A stretch of DNA of 41,473 nucleotides from an uncultured Bacteroidales bacterium (GTDB taxonomy: Bacteria > Bacteroidota > Bacteroidia > Bacteroidales > Paludibacteraceae), in the NCBI GenBank assembly GCA_944321895.1, contig CALUNA010000022.1:1-41473 (forward strand), given 5' to 3'. Below the pieces are notes generated by a model. That model saw nothing but the letters and a program-made list of their open reading frames with translations, did not search any database and was not told the DNA's origin. The position numbers and the translations under genes are program-made. Shown piece after piece: positions 17,514 to 26,167 of the stretch. Positions within the stretch are counted from its first letter, which is position 1, and each line of letters starts with the position of its first letter.

Positions 17514-18465
17514 TCAAGACATTTCCGTTTTTATCTGCTCCCAAACCGAAATAGCCCTTGCCATTAATGGTAAAACCAATGGCATTTTCACGGCCGCCTT
17601 TCGGCAAATAACCACGTAGACGCCATGCATCGCTATTGATGTCATATTCCAGCAAACCGTCATAAAACTCCTCGCGGGTTTCTGTTCCGCCAAAAAACCG
17701 GCCGCCAATTACATAAATGCAGTTATTCACTGCCGTTGAGGTAGCAAACACACGGCCGCGCCCCGGCAAACTGCTTTTCTTGTGCCATTCTTCCGTTTCC
17801 GGAACAAATTCCCACCAGTCGTTCAGATTACATACATCAAAACCTGTCCCCGCAAAACAACGGTTACCGGCAGAACAACCTGTCGAGGCCATCCGGGCAT
17901 TAATCGTCCCAGACTTACACTTGGTCCATTCATTTGTTTCCGTGTCATATTTATATGTATCAGAGGAAAATCCGCCAAAGAATCCCAGGCTCACATAAAT
18001 ACACTTGCCAACAACAAATGATATTGTGCCATCAGTCCAGGAAACAGGATAATCGGCCTTGCGCTCCCAGGTTTCCGCCACAGGGTCATAGCACCACCAG
18101 TCGCGCAGGTAACATGAATCCACATAAACACGGCCATTGAAGCCGAGGCCGGCATATAATTTTCCATTACATGACACGGCGACCGCCTTTACACGCGCCT
18201 TGAAAGGCAAGCGCGCCAACTCTGTCCATGTGTCCGCCTGCGGATCATATTGCCAAAAATCATTCAGATAACCGGTTGTTTTCACGCCCGTGCGTCCACA
18301 CAACACATAGGCTTTGCCATCCAACACTGCCGATGCTGCCGATGCACGTCCTACCGGCAACGGCGAACATGCCGTAAACGTAACCGGATTTTCCGGTTCC
18401 AAAGGCTTACATGCGAACAAGATTATGCCCGATAGCACCAAAAATATGTACGTTCTTATTCTCAT
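17491..18465 (-). CDS. Kelch-repeat lipoprotein
   Basis: A 324-residue protein with a lipoprotein signal (MRIRTYIFLVLSGIILFAC; lipidated C19), so it is membrane-anchored outside the cytoplasm. It contains about six Kelch repeats with the pattern 'GKxYV..G....LND.W.YDP..DTW....' (for example LNDFWQYDPQADTWTELARL, DYPVSW, NEWTKC, LNDWWEFVPETEEWHK, LLEYDINSDAW), forming a beta-propeller. Propellers act as binding scaffolds or, rarely, enzymes such as sialate mutarotases. It is embedded between the flippase (4-bp overlap) and the Wzi-like barrel (23-bp overlap), suggesting a partner in glycan export. No substrate can be named. Confidence 0.85.
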   Translation of the reverse strand: MRIRTYIFLVLSGIILFACKPLEPENPVTFTACSPLPVGRASAASAVLDGKAYVLCGRTGVKTTGYLNDFWQYDPQADTWTELARLPFKARVKAVAVSCNGKLYAGLGFNGRVYVDSCYLRDWWCYDPVAETWERKADYPVSWTDGTISFVVGKCIYVSLGFFGGFSSDTYKYDTETNEWTKCKSGTINARMASTGCSAGNRCFAGTGFDVCNLNDWWEFVPETEEWHKKSSLPGRGRVFATSTAVNNCIYVIGGRFFGGTETREEFYDGLLEYDINSDAWRLRGYLPKGGRENAIGFTINGKGYFGLGADKNGNVLNDLYSWE

Positions 18466-19958
18466 TTGAAATATTTTCCAATAACAGGTAAATTACGCAA
18501 CGGGAAATCGCGCTTAACCACAAGCACGATATACGCAAATAACAATACCGTACTCAAAGCATAGTTCAGCCAAATATAAGGCGTAACCACATAATAATGA
18601 ACTGCCAGCAGCAACAAAGCCACAACCGTGTACAAGGCCAGCGATTTCAGGTCGTATGGAATTTTCATGTATTTCTGGCCGATAAAATACGAAGCCAGCA
18701 TCATGACAAAATAGCAAACGAACGATGCCCATGCCGAGGCCATATAACTATATCGGGGTACAAACAGCACATTTACGACAATGGTTATGACACAACCCAA
18801 CAACGAGAAATATGCGCCGTATTGTGTCTTGTCAGTCAGCTTGTACCACAAAGACAAGTTAAAGAACACGCCCTGGAAAATGTATGCGAACAACACGACC
18901 GGCACGACCCGCAGCCCAGACCAATAATCGCTCCGGATAATCAACTTGAAAATATCCAGATAGAAAATCATGCCGAGCAATATCAGAAACGAGAATATCA
19001 CAAAATATTTCATGGCAGCGGCATAAGCGGCCGGACTGTTCTTGTCCTGATGTTGTGCAAAAATGAACGGTTCATAAGCATAACGGAAAGCCTGCGTGAA
19101 CATCATCATAACCATGGAAATCTTGAAACACGCGCCGTAAATGCCCAACTCTCCGGCGGCATATTCCTTGTCGGCAAACAGGAACGGGAATATGATTTTG
19201 TCCACCGTCTGGTTCATTATGCCAGCAATGCCCATAACCAGCAACGGCAAAGAATAGGCAAGTATTTTTTTCAGCAGCCTGAAATCCGGCTTGAACGTGG
19301 CTTGCAAAATATCCGGCAACAAAGCCAAAGTTACTAAACCAGTGGAAAACAGATTGGCCACGAACACGTAACCGACACCGTAAGACGGGTCATAAAACCA
19401 ATTGACCGTTTGCGGCGCTTTTTGCATAAGCCACGGGCAAACGACCAGAAAGAAAATGTTCAGCAGGATATTGACCAATATCATGAACAGTTTCAAGGCC
19501 GCGAACTTGATAGGCCGCCGCTTGTAACGCAAGTATGCAAAAGGAATACAGCCAAAGGCATCCAAACTGACCACGACGCCCAACATGGCGATAAATTCCG
19601 CATGCGCAGGATAGCCCAGCACATTGGCCAAAGGCTGTGCAAACAGGACACAACAAACGGCAAAAACCAACGACGTGGAACCGACCGAAAACATGGTCGT
19701 CCCGTAAACGCGGGGCACATCGGCGCCTTCCTTGTTGGCAAAACGGAAAAAGCCCGTTTCCATGCCATAAGTCAGAATGACAAGCAACAAGGCCGTCCAG
19801 GCATACAGGTTGGTTACAATGCCGTAATCCGACGATTGTTCCAACACGAAAGTATAGAGCGGGACCAGCAGCCAGTTAAGGAACTTGCCGACAATACTGC
19901 TCATGCCGTAAATTGCCGTTTCCTTGGCCAAAGTCCGCATTTGTTTTCCTGCAACCAT
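18462..19958 (-). CDS. Polysaccharide flippase (Wzx/MOP superfamily)
   Basis: A 498-residue inner-membrane protein with about 12-14 hydrophobic helices. It starts at ATG 19958 with the typical KETAIYGMSSIVGKFLNWLL, where an amphipathic start leads into the first helix. PLYTFVLEQSSDYGIVTNLYAW matches the 'P.yt..l...dyG.v' of the polysaccharide biosynthesis/MviN-like families. These flip undecaprenyl-linked oligosaccharides to the periplasm. It is the first gene of the eight-gene leftward operon, downstream of a -7 box at 20030-20037, and overlaps the Kelch gene by 4 bp (ATGA). Confidence 0.9.
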   Translation of the reverse strand: MVAGKQMRTLAKETAIYGMSSIVGKFLNWLLVPLYTFVLEQSSDYGIVTNLYAWTALLLVILTYGMETGFFRFANKEGADVPRVYGTTMFSVGSTSLVFAVCCVLFAQPLANVLGYPAHAEFIAMLGVVVSLDAFGCIPFAYLRYKRRPIKFAALKLFMILVNILLNIFFLVVCPWLMQKAPQTVNWFYDPSYGVGYVFVANLFSTGLVTLALLPDILQATFKPDFRLLKKILAYSLPLLVMGIAGIMNQTVDKIIFPFLFADKEYAAGELGIYGACFKISMVMMMFTQAFRYAYEPFIFAQHQDKNSPAAYAAAMKYFVIFSFLILLGMIFYLDIFKLIIRSDYWSGLRVVPVVLFAYIFQGVFFNLSLWYKLTDKTQYGAYFSLLGCVITIVVNVLFVPRYSYMASAWASFVCYFVMMLASYFIGQKYMKIPYDLKSLALYTVVALLLLAVHYYVVTPYIWLNYALSTVLLFAYIVLVVKRDFPLRNLPVIGKYFK

Positions 19959-20029
19959 TTCCTAATTGAAAAAAGCAGCAAAGCCGCAATATATGCCCGC
20001 AACTTTGCCCGTCGTTTCATTAACGGCCG

Positions 20030-20037
20030 CAAAGATA
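20030..20037 (-). promoter_or_regulatory. Bacteroidetes -7 box (TATCTTTG) for the leftward glycan operon
   Basis: TATCTTTG followed by CGGCC on the minus strand lies 71 bp upstream of the flippase ATG (19958). It is preceded by the AT-rich stretch TTTTTATTTCT. It is the only clear promoter for the tightly packed genes down to 11992. Confidence 0.65.
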
Positions 20038-20177
20038 AGAAATAAAAATGGAAAAACAGGTTTATAACCGACAGAAGCAGCTAACATGCAGATTATGAGC
20101 TGGAAATACCAAATGGAATAATAGCCCGGACCGGTTAAGCAAATCTAACAGTTTTGCTGCTCACAATCAGTTTCCTT

Positions 20178-21518
20178 CTATTCTCCCAATCGAGACAATG
20201 CCCTTTTTGCATTAACATTTCCCTGCTCAGCTGCTTTACGAAACCAGTAAACTGCCTGCGTAAAATCCATAGGCACACCATCGCCATTCTCATAACAAAC
20301 GCCCAAATTAAATTGCGCTTCATCAACTCCTCCCCAAGCTGCTTTACGAAACCAAGAAACAGCCTCCTCATAATCCTGCATCACACCATCACCATAATAA
20401 TAACAAACACCCAAATTAAATTGCGCTTCAACATTTCCTTGCTCAGCAGCCTTACAATACCAATAAACCGCCTGCTTAGAATCTTGGGATATGCCCTTGC
20501 CATTTGCGTAATAAACACCCAAGCTATATTGCGCCTTAGCTTCCCCCAGCTCGGCGGCTTTATGATACCAATAGACTGCCTGCGAATAGTCTTGAGAAAC
20601 ACCATAACCGTCTTCGTAACAAATAGCCAATGCTAATTGAGCCTGAGCAAGTCCCTGCTCGGCGGCTTTACGAAACCAATAAACTGCCTGCGTATCATCT
20701 TGAGGAACGCCATGAAAGTTCACATAACAAAACCCCAACTTTAATTGCGCATCTGCATCTCCCTGTTCAGCTGCTTTACGATACCAAGAAGCAGCTTGTA
20801 TATAGTCTTGAGAAACTCCATTGCCATTTTCGTAACAGAGACCTAAATCATATTGTGCCATAGCATTCCCTTGATCGGCAGCTTTACGATACCAATAAAC
20901 TGCCTGTGTATAGTCTTGAGTAACTTCTTTACCGACCTCGTAACAAATTCCCAACATCAATTGTGCTGTAGCTTCACCCTGTTCAGCGGCTTTACGATAC
21001 CAATAAAGCGCCTGTGTATAATCTTGAGATACACCATAACCGAAATAGTAGTAGCGCCCCATATTACATTGTGCCATAGCAACCCCCTGCTCAGCGGCTT
21101 TACGATACCAATAAACAGCCTGCATATAGTCTTGGGGGACACCATAACCGTTTTCGTAACAAACACCTAAACCCAACTGCGCATTAGCATTTCCCTGTTC
21201 AGCAGCTTTACAATACCAATAAACAGCCTGCGCATAGTCTTGGGAAACAACAATACCATTATAGTAATAAACACCCAATAAACATTGAGCATCTACATTT
21301 CCCTGCTCTGCTGCTTTACAATACCAATAAATTGCCTGCGTATAGTTTTGGGAAACACCAGTGCCGTACTCATAACAGACTCCCAATGTTAATTGCGCAT
21401 CAGTATCTCCTTGCTCGGCGGCCTGTTCAATTTGCTGAAGAGTTTCCTGATCAACTTGTGCCCTTACATTTCCAACAAACAATAATGCAAGGCTTATTAC
21501 CAACAAATAATTCTTCAT
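20178..21518 (-). CDS. Secreted Sel1-like repeat (SLR) protein
   Basis: A 446-residue protein with a signal peptide (MKNYLLVISLALLFVGNVRA). After it come eleven 36-residue Sel1 repeats of the form 'AAEQGnadAQlnLGvcYenGyGVsQDYtQAvYWYrK', plus a partial twelfth (AAEQGNVNAKRALSRLGE). Sel1 repeats are TPR-like helical hairpins that mediate protein-protein contacts. No catalytic domain is present. The repeats also give a 108-bp tandem DNA repeat through most of the gene. Two repeats deviate, one at VNFHGVPQDD and one at AAWGGVDEAQ. It is a stand-alone gene with its own -7 box. Its partner is unknown. Confidence 0.92.
   Translation of the reverse strand: MKNYLLVISLALLFVGNVRAQVDQETLQQIEQAAEQGDTDAQLTLGVCYEYGTGVSQNYTQAIYWYCKAAEQGNVDAQCLLGVYYYNGIVVSQDYAQAVYWYCKAAEQGNANAQLGLGVCYENGYGVPQDYMQAVYWYRKAAEQGVAMAQCNMGRYYYFGYGVSQDYTQALYWYRKAAEQGEATAQLMLGICYEVGKEVTQDYTQAVYWYRKAADQGNAMAQYDLGLCYENGNGVSQDYIQAASWYRKAAEQGDADAQLKLGFCYVNFHGVPQDDTQAVYWFRKAAEQGLAQAQLALAICYEDGYGVSQDYSQAVYWYHKAAELGEAKAQYSLGVYYANGKGISQDSKQAVYWYCKAAEQGNVEAQFNLGVCYYYGDGVMQDYEEAVSWFRKAAWGGVDEAQFNLGVCYENGDGVPMDFTQAVYWFRKAAEQGNVNAKRALSRLGE
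20190..21440 (-). repeat. About 11.5 tandem copies of a 108-bp unit
   Basis: The coding sequence repeats with a 108-bp period, for example the recurring 'cagcggctttacgataccaataaac.gcctg' block (cited in part), each encoding one Sel1 repeat. Copies are diverged at the wobble positions but share long identical stretches. This makes copy-number change by recombination plausible and assembly collapse possible. Confidence 0.9.
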
Positions 21519-21631
21519 GATATTTTTCTAATTAATTTCTCCTACTTGAATTTCTCAGGTATCCAAATACAAGGTCAGCATAACGCTTCTTTAAATAATA
21601 TGTCCGAAAGTGGATGAGCCGCCTCTGGATG

Positions 21632-21639
21632 CAAAAGTA
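21632..21639 (-). promoter_or_regulatory. Bacteroidetes -7 box (TACTTTTG) for the Sel1-repeat gene
   Basis: TACTTTTG followed by CATCC on the minus strand, preceded by an A/T-only stretch, lies about 113 bp upstream of ATG 21518, giving a leader of roughly 105 nt. Confidence 0.6.
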
Positions 21640-21717
21640 GCGAAAAAATAAAATATAACAAATAGATTTTAAAACGGGGGAAATAACAATGGAGGCAGTG
21701 AGACCTTATGACCGCTT

Positions 21718-21765
21718 GCCGGACAAAAAAACGGTGCAAAAACAGCCGCGCTGCCCCTGTCCGGC
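21718..21765 (-). repeat. Inverted repeat downstream of ruvB
   Basis: GCCGGACA (21718-21725) and TGTCCGGC (21758-21765) flank 32 nt, with a T7 run next to the distal arm on the minus strand. It starts 14 bp after the ruvB stop and may end the gldA-ruvB transcript, but the loop is long for a canonical terminator. Confidence 0.35.
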
Positions 21766-21778
21766 GGCACAATGCCGC

Positions 21779-22801
21779 TCAGAACAACGTGTCCATATCT
21801 CCGCTCCGCACCTTGCCCAGATGCTTGTAAGCCAAGTCGGTTACTTCGCGGCCGCGCGGCGTGCGTTTCAGGAAACCTTCCTTTATCAGGAAAGGCTCGT
21901 ACACTTCTTCCAGCGTACCAGGGTCTTCGCCCAGAGCCGTCGCAATCGTCGTCAAGCCGACGGGCCCGCCCTTGAATTTGTCAATAATCGTGTTCAGAAT
22001 CTTGTTGTCGATTTCGTCCAGCCCGTGCGTATCGATATTCAGCGCCTCCAAGGCGTAACGGGCAATCTGCAAATCAATGCTGCCGTTGCCTTTGACCTGG
22101 GCAAAATCGCGCACGCGGCGCAACAAGGCATTGGCTATACGCGGCGTCCCGCGGCTGCGTCCGGCAATCTCGCGCGCGGCCTGCCGGTCTATTTTCACGC
22201 CGAGCAAACCGGCTGAACGGTTCACAATGGCCGTCAGCACATCCGCGTCGTAATATTCCAAATGGCAGTTAATGCCGAAACGCGCGCGCAACGGGCTTGT
22301 CAGCAGGCCGCTCCGCGTGGTGGCGCCGACCAGGGTAAACGGATTCAATTCCAGTTGCACGGAACGTGCACTCGGGCCTTTGTCTATCATGATATCAATG
22401 CGGTAATCCTCCATGGCGGAATACAAGTATTCTTCCACCACGGGACTGAGCCGGTGGATTTCATCGATAAACAGGACATCGTTGGGTTCCAGTGCAGTCA
22501 GCAGGCCGGCCAAATCGCCTGGTTTGTCCAGCACGGGGCCGGAAGTAACCTTGAAACCGACTTGCAGTTCATTGGCGATAATGTTCGCCAGCGTGGTTTT
22601 GCCAAGCCCGGGAGGGCCGTGCAACAAAGTATGGTCAAGCGACTCGCCACGCAAACGAGCCGCCTGAACAAAGATATGCAAGTTTTCTACAATTTTTGAT
22701 TGTCCGCGAAAATCGGAAAACGACAACGGGCGCAGTGCATTTTCCATATCCCTGTCTTTTTCCTGAAATTGCGGGTCACGTATATTAAAAGCGTCTGACA
22801 T
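21779..22801 (-). CDS. ruvB: Holliday junction branch migration helicase RuvB
   Basis: A 340-residue AAA+ motor that, with RuvA, drives branch migration of Holliday junctions. Walker [11 protein letters not shown] (61-70), Walker [11 protein letters not shown] (109-118), sensor 1 [11 protein letters not shown], the arginine-finger region LRARFG and the C-terminal winged helix ([17 protein letters not shown], then [15 protein letters not shown]) are all present. Length is typical. ATG 22801 lies within the end of gldA (17-bp overlap), so the two are co-transcribed and probably coupled. ruvA and ruvC are not in the window. Confidence 0.98.
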   Translation of the reverse strand: MSDAFNIRDPQFQEKDRDMENALRPLSFSDFRGQSKIVENLHIFVQAARLRGESLDHTLLHGPPGLGKTTLANIIANELQVGFKVTSGPVLDKPGDLAGLLTALEPNDVLFIDEIHRLSPVVEEYLYSAMEDYRIDIMIDKGPSARSVQLELNPFTLVGATTRSGLLTSPLRARFGINCHLEYYDADVLTAIVNRSAGLLGVKIDRQAAREIAGRSRGTPRIANALLRRVRDFAQVKGNGSIDLQIARYALEALNIDTHGLDEIDNKILNTIIDKFKGGPVGLTTIATALGEDPGTLEEVYEPFLIKEGFLKRTPRGREVTDLAYKHLGKVRSGDMDTLF

Positions 22802-23705
22802 TCGTATTTGTAGATTCTCTGAAAACTTCTTCCAATGTTTTTGAGACAGTACGCATGGTCAACAACGGATTCTTATACATAACCGCCATATTGAAAATAC
22901 TTTCCCGGTTATCCATGTTCGACTCTATGTGGAAATGATGTTCATCCACCCTGAATACCTTTTGCACGCCCGGTATTTTCATTAATTCCGAAATCTGCAT
23001 CGCTTCACGGAATTCAACAAAAATCCGCACATTTTTCTCATTAAGGTATTGTATGTCATTCACATCATCTATACGTGCCACAATACATCCTTCGTGCATG
23101 ATAACAGCCCTGTTACACATTTCCTTGACTTCCTGCAAGATATGCGTACTCAGAAGCACCGTACGGTTCTGTCCCACTTCTTTAATCAATTCCCGGATTT
23201 CAATCACCTGATTTGGATCCAAACCCGTTGTCGGTTCATCAAGAATCAGCACCTCCGGATCCGGCAAAAGGGCCTGTGCCAAACCGACACGCTGTTTATA
23301 GCCTTTCGACAACTCCGATATGCGTTTCTTGTACTCTCGTTTCAAACCAACCTGCTGTATCAGGTCGTTTACACGTTTCTTGGAAGCTGGCACATGATAA
23401 ATTTCGGATATAAACGTAAGATATTCCAATACATACATATCCTCATACAACGGATTATGTTCCGGCAGATAACCGATTTTGCCCATCATGAGCATGGGGG
23501 CTCTGCGTGCATCAACTCCACAAACCTGCACAGAACCAATATCATAGTCCAATGCGTTTGCAACAATCTTCATTAATGTGGTTTTTCCGGCGCCATTCGG
23601 TCCCAATAACCCTACCACCTCACCACTACGTACCTCGAGATTGATATCTTTTAAAATAGATACGCCATCAATCTCCTTAGTTAAATGGGAAATACTTATT
23701 GACAT
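22785..23705 (-). CDS. gldA: Gliding-motility-type ABC transporter ATPase GldA
   Basis: A 306-residue ABC ATPase. ATG 23705 ([14 protein letters not shown]) is chosen; the frame is open upstream but that stretch crosses the promoter. Walker [10 protein letters not shown] (35-43), Q-loop region [12 protein letters not shown], signature LSKGYKQR (132-139), Walker B EVLILDEP (151-158) and the switch His in LLSTHIL are intact. The C-terminal extension ([20 protein letters not shown]) matches GldA. GldA works with GldF (permease) and GldG in Bacteroidetes and is also kept in non-gliders. A gldG is present at 34789-36465, but no gldF is visible. Confidence 0.88.
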   Translation of the reverse strand: MSISISHLTKEIDGVSILKDINLEVRSGEVVGLLGPNGAGKTTLMKIVANALDYDIGSVQVCGVDARRAPMLMMGKIGYLPEHNPLYEDMYVLEYLTFISEIYHVPASKKRVNDLIQQVGLKREYKKRISELSKGYKQRVGLAQALLPDPEVLILDEPTTGLDPNQVIEIRELIKEVGQNRTVLLSTHILQEVKEMCNRAVIMHEGCIVARIDDVNDIQYLNEKNVRIFVEFREAMQISELMKIPGVQKVFRVDEHHFHIESNMDNRESIFNMAVMYKNPLLTMRTVSKTLEEVFRESTNTNVRRF

Positions 23706-23727
23706 AGAAAATCTGGATAAATTTATG

Positions 23728-23735
23728 CAAAAGTA
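23728..23735 (-). promoter_or_regulatory. Bacteroidetes -7 box (TACTTTTG) for gldA-ruvB
   Basis: TACTTTTG followed by CATAAA on the minus strand, 22 bp upstream of the gldA ATG (23705). It supports that start, since the longer frame would begin upstream of the promoter. Confidence 0.65.
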
Positions 23736-24015
23736 CAATTTTTTAATCGAAATCGAAAATTTCCATAGAAAAAAAACTCCATAAACAACATTTCCTAATA
23801 TCATGTAACAAATGGGACATGACAAGAAGGAAAACAATGTAAAAAACAGATATCGTACAAAACGGATAAATCTCTCCTTTGTATTAAGAACGGTATTCTG
23901 GGATATTTATTGCAAACAGAAGCCTGACATTGTCAGTTTCAGGTTCTTCCGTCCCGACAATCTCGCTGTTTCCGATGAAATACGGAAATGATTTTCTGAA
24001 TTCCATTCATTTGAC
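23736..24015. other. Divergent intergenic region between gldA and thiL
   Basis: About 280 bp between the two divergent -7 boxes. It is AT-rich on the gldA side and holds no recognisable gene or RNA. A small inverted repeat CCTGACATTGTCAG occurs near 23920-23935. Nothing else is supported. Confidence 0.4.
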
Positions 24016-24023
24016 TACCTTTG
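24016..24023 (+). promoter_or_regulatory. Bacteroidetes -7 box (TACCTTTG) for thiL
   Basis: TACCTTTG followed by CATTC, 26 bp upstream of the thiL ATG (24050). It implies a leader of about 20 nt and no room for a TPP riboswitch in the transcript. Confidence 0.65.
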
Positions 24024-24049
24024 CATTCAATCTGAAAAACAGAAAAACG

Positions 24050-25081
24050 ATGGAACAAAAACGCACGGAGATATCCACATTGGGCGAATTCGGATTGATT
24101 CGCCATCTGACGGAAAAATTCAAGACTCAAAACACATCGACACTGAAAAGTGTCGGCGATGACGCGGCAGTGCTCGACTACGGCCAGAAAAAGATTTTAG
24201 TAACAACCGACCTGTTGCTGGAAGGCATTCATTTCGACCTGCAGTATACACCGCTCAAACATCTGGGTTACAAATCGGCTGTCGTAAACTTTTCCGACAT
24301 TTATGCCATGAACGGGCAGCCCAAACAAATCACCGTTTCGCTGGGAGTTTCCAAACGTTTCTCCATCGAGGACCTGGATGAAATATATGATGGCATCCGC
24401 CTGGCCTGCGAAAACTACGGCGTTGATTTGGTCGGCGGAGACACATCCGCATCGCTCACGGGACTGACCATCAGCATAACCTGCCTTGGCGAAGCCGATG
24501 CCGATAAAATCGTGTACCGGAACGGTGCCAAACCGAACGACCTGATTTGCGTAAGCGGAAACCTGGGAGCCGCCTACATGGGACTGCAACTGCTTGAACG
24601 CGAAAAACGCGTTTTTGAGGGCAACAATGATGTGCAACCCGATTTTGAAGGCAAAGACTACATTCTGCAACGCCAGCTCAAGCCCGAAGCAAGGCGCGAT
24701 GTGATAGAAGCCCTGGCCGAACACGGCATCAAGCCAACCGCCATGATGGACATTTCCGACGGGCTGTCGTCCGAACTGATGCACATCTGCTCGCAAAGCA
24801 ACACGGGATGCCGCGTATACGAAGACAAAATCCCCATCGACTACCAGTCGGCTGTCATGGCGGACGAACTGAACATGAACATTGTAACATGCGCACTGAA
24901 CGGCGGCGAAGACTATGAACTGCTGTTTACGGCAAGCCTGGAAGACTACGAAAAACTGGTCCTGCTGGAAAACGTCAGCATGGTCGGACATATTACAAAA
25001 CCGGAATACGGGCTCAACCTGGTCGGCCGCGAAGGCGAAGAAATTCCATTGAAAGCCCAGGGCTGGAATTCACTGCAATAA
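24050..25081 (+). CDS. thiL: Thiamine-monophosphate kinase
   Basis: A 343-residue AIR-synthase-fold kinase that converts thiamine phosphate to thiamine diphosphate with ATP. ATG 24050 (MEQKRTEISTLGEFGLI) matches the usual ThiL start. GDDAAVL (36-42), TTDLLLEGIHFD (52-63), the VNFSDIYAMNG segment, DLVGGDTSAS and MDISDGLSSEL are the metal/ATP and substrate-binding motifs. The NGGEDYELLFT motif near the end is intact. The gene stands alone, with its own -7 box and a strong terminator. No other thiamine genes are in the window. Confidence 0.96.
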   Translation: MEQKRTEISTLGEFGLIRHLTEKFKTQNTSTLKSVGDDAAVLDYGQKKILVTTDLLLEGIHFDLQYTPLKHLGYKSAVVNFSDIYAMNGQPKQITVSLGVSKRFSIEDLDEIYDGIRLACENYGVDLVGGDTSASLTGLTISITCLGEADADKIVYRNGAKPNDLICVSGNLGAAYMGLQLLEREKRVFEGNNDVQPDFEGKDYILQRQLKPEARRDVIEALAEHGIKPTAMMDISDGLSSELMHICSQSNTGCRVYEDKIPIDYQSAVMADELNMNIVTCALNGGEDYELLFTASLEDYEKLVLLENVSMVGHITKPEYGLNLVGREGEEIPLKAQGWNSLQ

Positions 25082-25096
25082 GGACAAGGCTGATTT

Positions 25097-25132
25097 ATAC
25101 AGAAACGGGCATGCCCGTTTCTGTATATTTGC
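25097..25132. terminator. Bidirectional terminator between thiL and the DUF4249 gene
   Basis: A perfect 30-bp palindrome at 25097-25126: ATACAGAAACGGG on the left and CCCGTTTCTGTAT on the right around a tight CATG turn, followed by ATTTGC. It serves both convergent genes, lying 15 bp after the thiL stop and 15 bp from the DUF4249 stop. Confidence 0.85.
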
Positions 25133-25141
25133 ACGTCCGAA

Positions 25142-26155
25142 CTATTCCGACAACTCTATCCGGACAGATTCCATGCTGACATGGTCGCAGCCTACAATGC
25201 CCAGCCCGCCGTTCACATTGGTATAGACCTGCACCGGCTCGGAAAAAAGGTTGTTGCCCACATAAGCTTCGGCCTCACCACGACTTTTCAAATAAAGATA
25301 ATATGATTCGGACAAATTATGAAGAAAAACACGCAACTCACAGAACGGAAAACCATTGTTCAACGAAGCTGAACGCATATAAGATTCAACATCCGACCCG
25401 ATCGATGCCGATGCATACATGACCGGGATTTTTATTTCCACACGGCTACCGTTCAGAAAATCGTCATTATAAATATTGTATGAAGCCATCTCCCTGCGTT
25501 TACCGGTTTTTATCAAGTTACCGAGCGACACACCATTGTTTGTTTTGTCCGACAAGCTGAAAGGCACCGTTTCTTCCAGGTAATTTGACTCATCCCAATA
25601 GGTACGTCTGGTCATGGTCAAACGATAAAAGTTGCGTACCTCCGATGGGTCGGAATAGGTCAGCAGCAAATCACAATATGCATCCTGATATACGTCCAGC
25701 GTGTCCTCTCCGACTGTCGAATAACGGATTTCCTGACGGAAATTGTCCGCGGATACCGTAAACGGGACGGCATCCGGCATTTTGACGGTCGCATCCACTT
25801 GGGCGAATTTGGGACTTGCGGCCGTCAGCCGGATTTCATCGCCAGATGCCAAATGAGGTTTGCACACATATTGCCCGGCATCAGAATGTTGCAGCGTATC
25901 AGTGCATGTGCCATTGACCCAGAGGCACACAATCGCATCGTCAACCGGATTGAACGTTGATGCATTGTTCAGAAAGAAACGGCTTTCTGTAAGTGATACG
26001 AGCAGACTGCTGTCAGGAGAGATGAATGCATTGACCACGAGTTGCGGGTCTGTTTCATCACCCTTGAACTTGACCGGGTTCTCACAAGCCGGACACAGGC
26101 CGGCAATAACTCCAAGAAAGAATATCCTGGAAAATATCTGAATGGTAATTTTCAT
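25142..26155 (-). CDS. DUF4249 domain lipoprotein (TonB-receptor partner)
   Basis: A 337-residue protein with a lipoprotein-like leader (hydrophobic to residue 20, then LCPAC with C24 as likely lipidation site). ATG 26155 is used; an in-frame GTG lies 6 bp upstream. The body has the DUF4249 layout: DPQLVVNAFISPDSSLLVSLTES, a strand-rich first half, DLLLTYSDPSEVRNFYRLTM, and YYLYLKSRGEAEAYVGNNLFSEPVQVYTNVNGGLGIVG near the end, where N-x-NGGLGIVG is the family hallmark. It lies 12 bp downstream of the TonB-dependent receptor gene, the usual pairing. It may be the surface-exposed substrate-binding partner; ligand unknown. Confidence 0.88.
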   Translation of the reverse strand: MKITIQIFSRIFFLGVIAGLCPACENPVKFKGDETDPQLVVNAFISPDSSLLVSLTESRFFLNNASTFNPVDDAIVCLWVNGTCTDTLQHSDAGQYVCKPHLASGDEIRLTAASPKFAQVDATVKMPDAVPFTVSADNFRQEIRYSTVGEDTLDVYQDAYCDLLLTYSDPSEVRNFYRLTMTRRTYWDESNYLEETVPFSLSDKTNNGVSLGNLIKTGKRREMASYNIYNDDFLNGSRVEIKIPVMYASASIGSDVESYMRSASLNNGFPFCELRVFLHNLSESYYLYLKSRGEAEAYVGNNLFSEPVQVYTNVNGGLGIVGCDHVSMESVRIELSE

Positions 26156-26167
26156 AATCACTGTTTT

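Noticed and set aside
20190-21440. Regular repeats resembling a CRISPR array
   Set aside because: The 108-bp period is in frame and encodes Sel1 repeats; there are no short palindromic repeats with unique spacers and no cas genes.
23706-23837. 44-codon N-terminal extension of gldA
   Set aside because: It crosses the -7 box and lacks similarity to ABC ATPase starts; ATG 23705 fits the family.
24024-24049. TPP riboswitch before thiL
   Set aside because: The inferred leader is only about 20 nt and has no TPP-aptamer motifs.
24197-24991. 264-codon frame opposite thiL
   Set aside because: Antisense shadow; ThiL motifs are intact on the plus strand.
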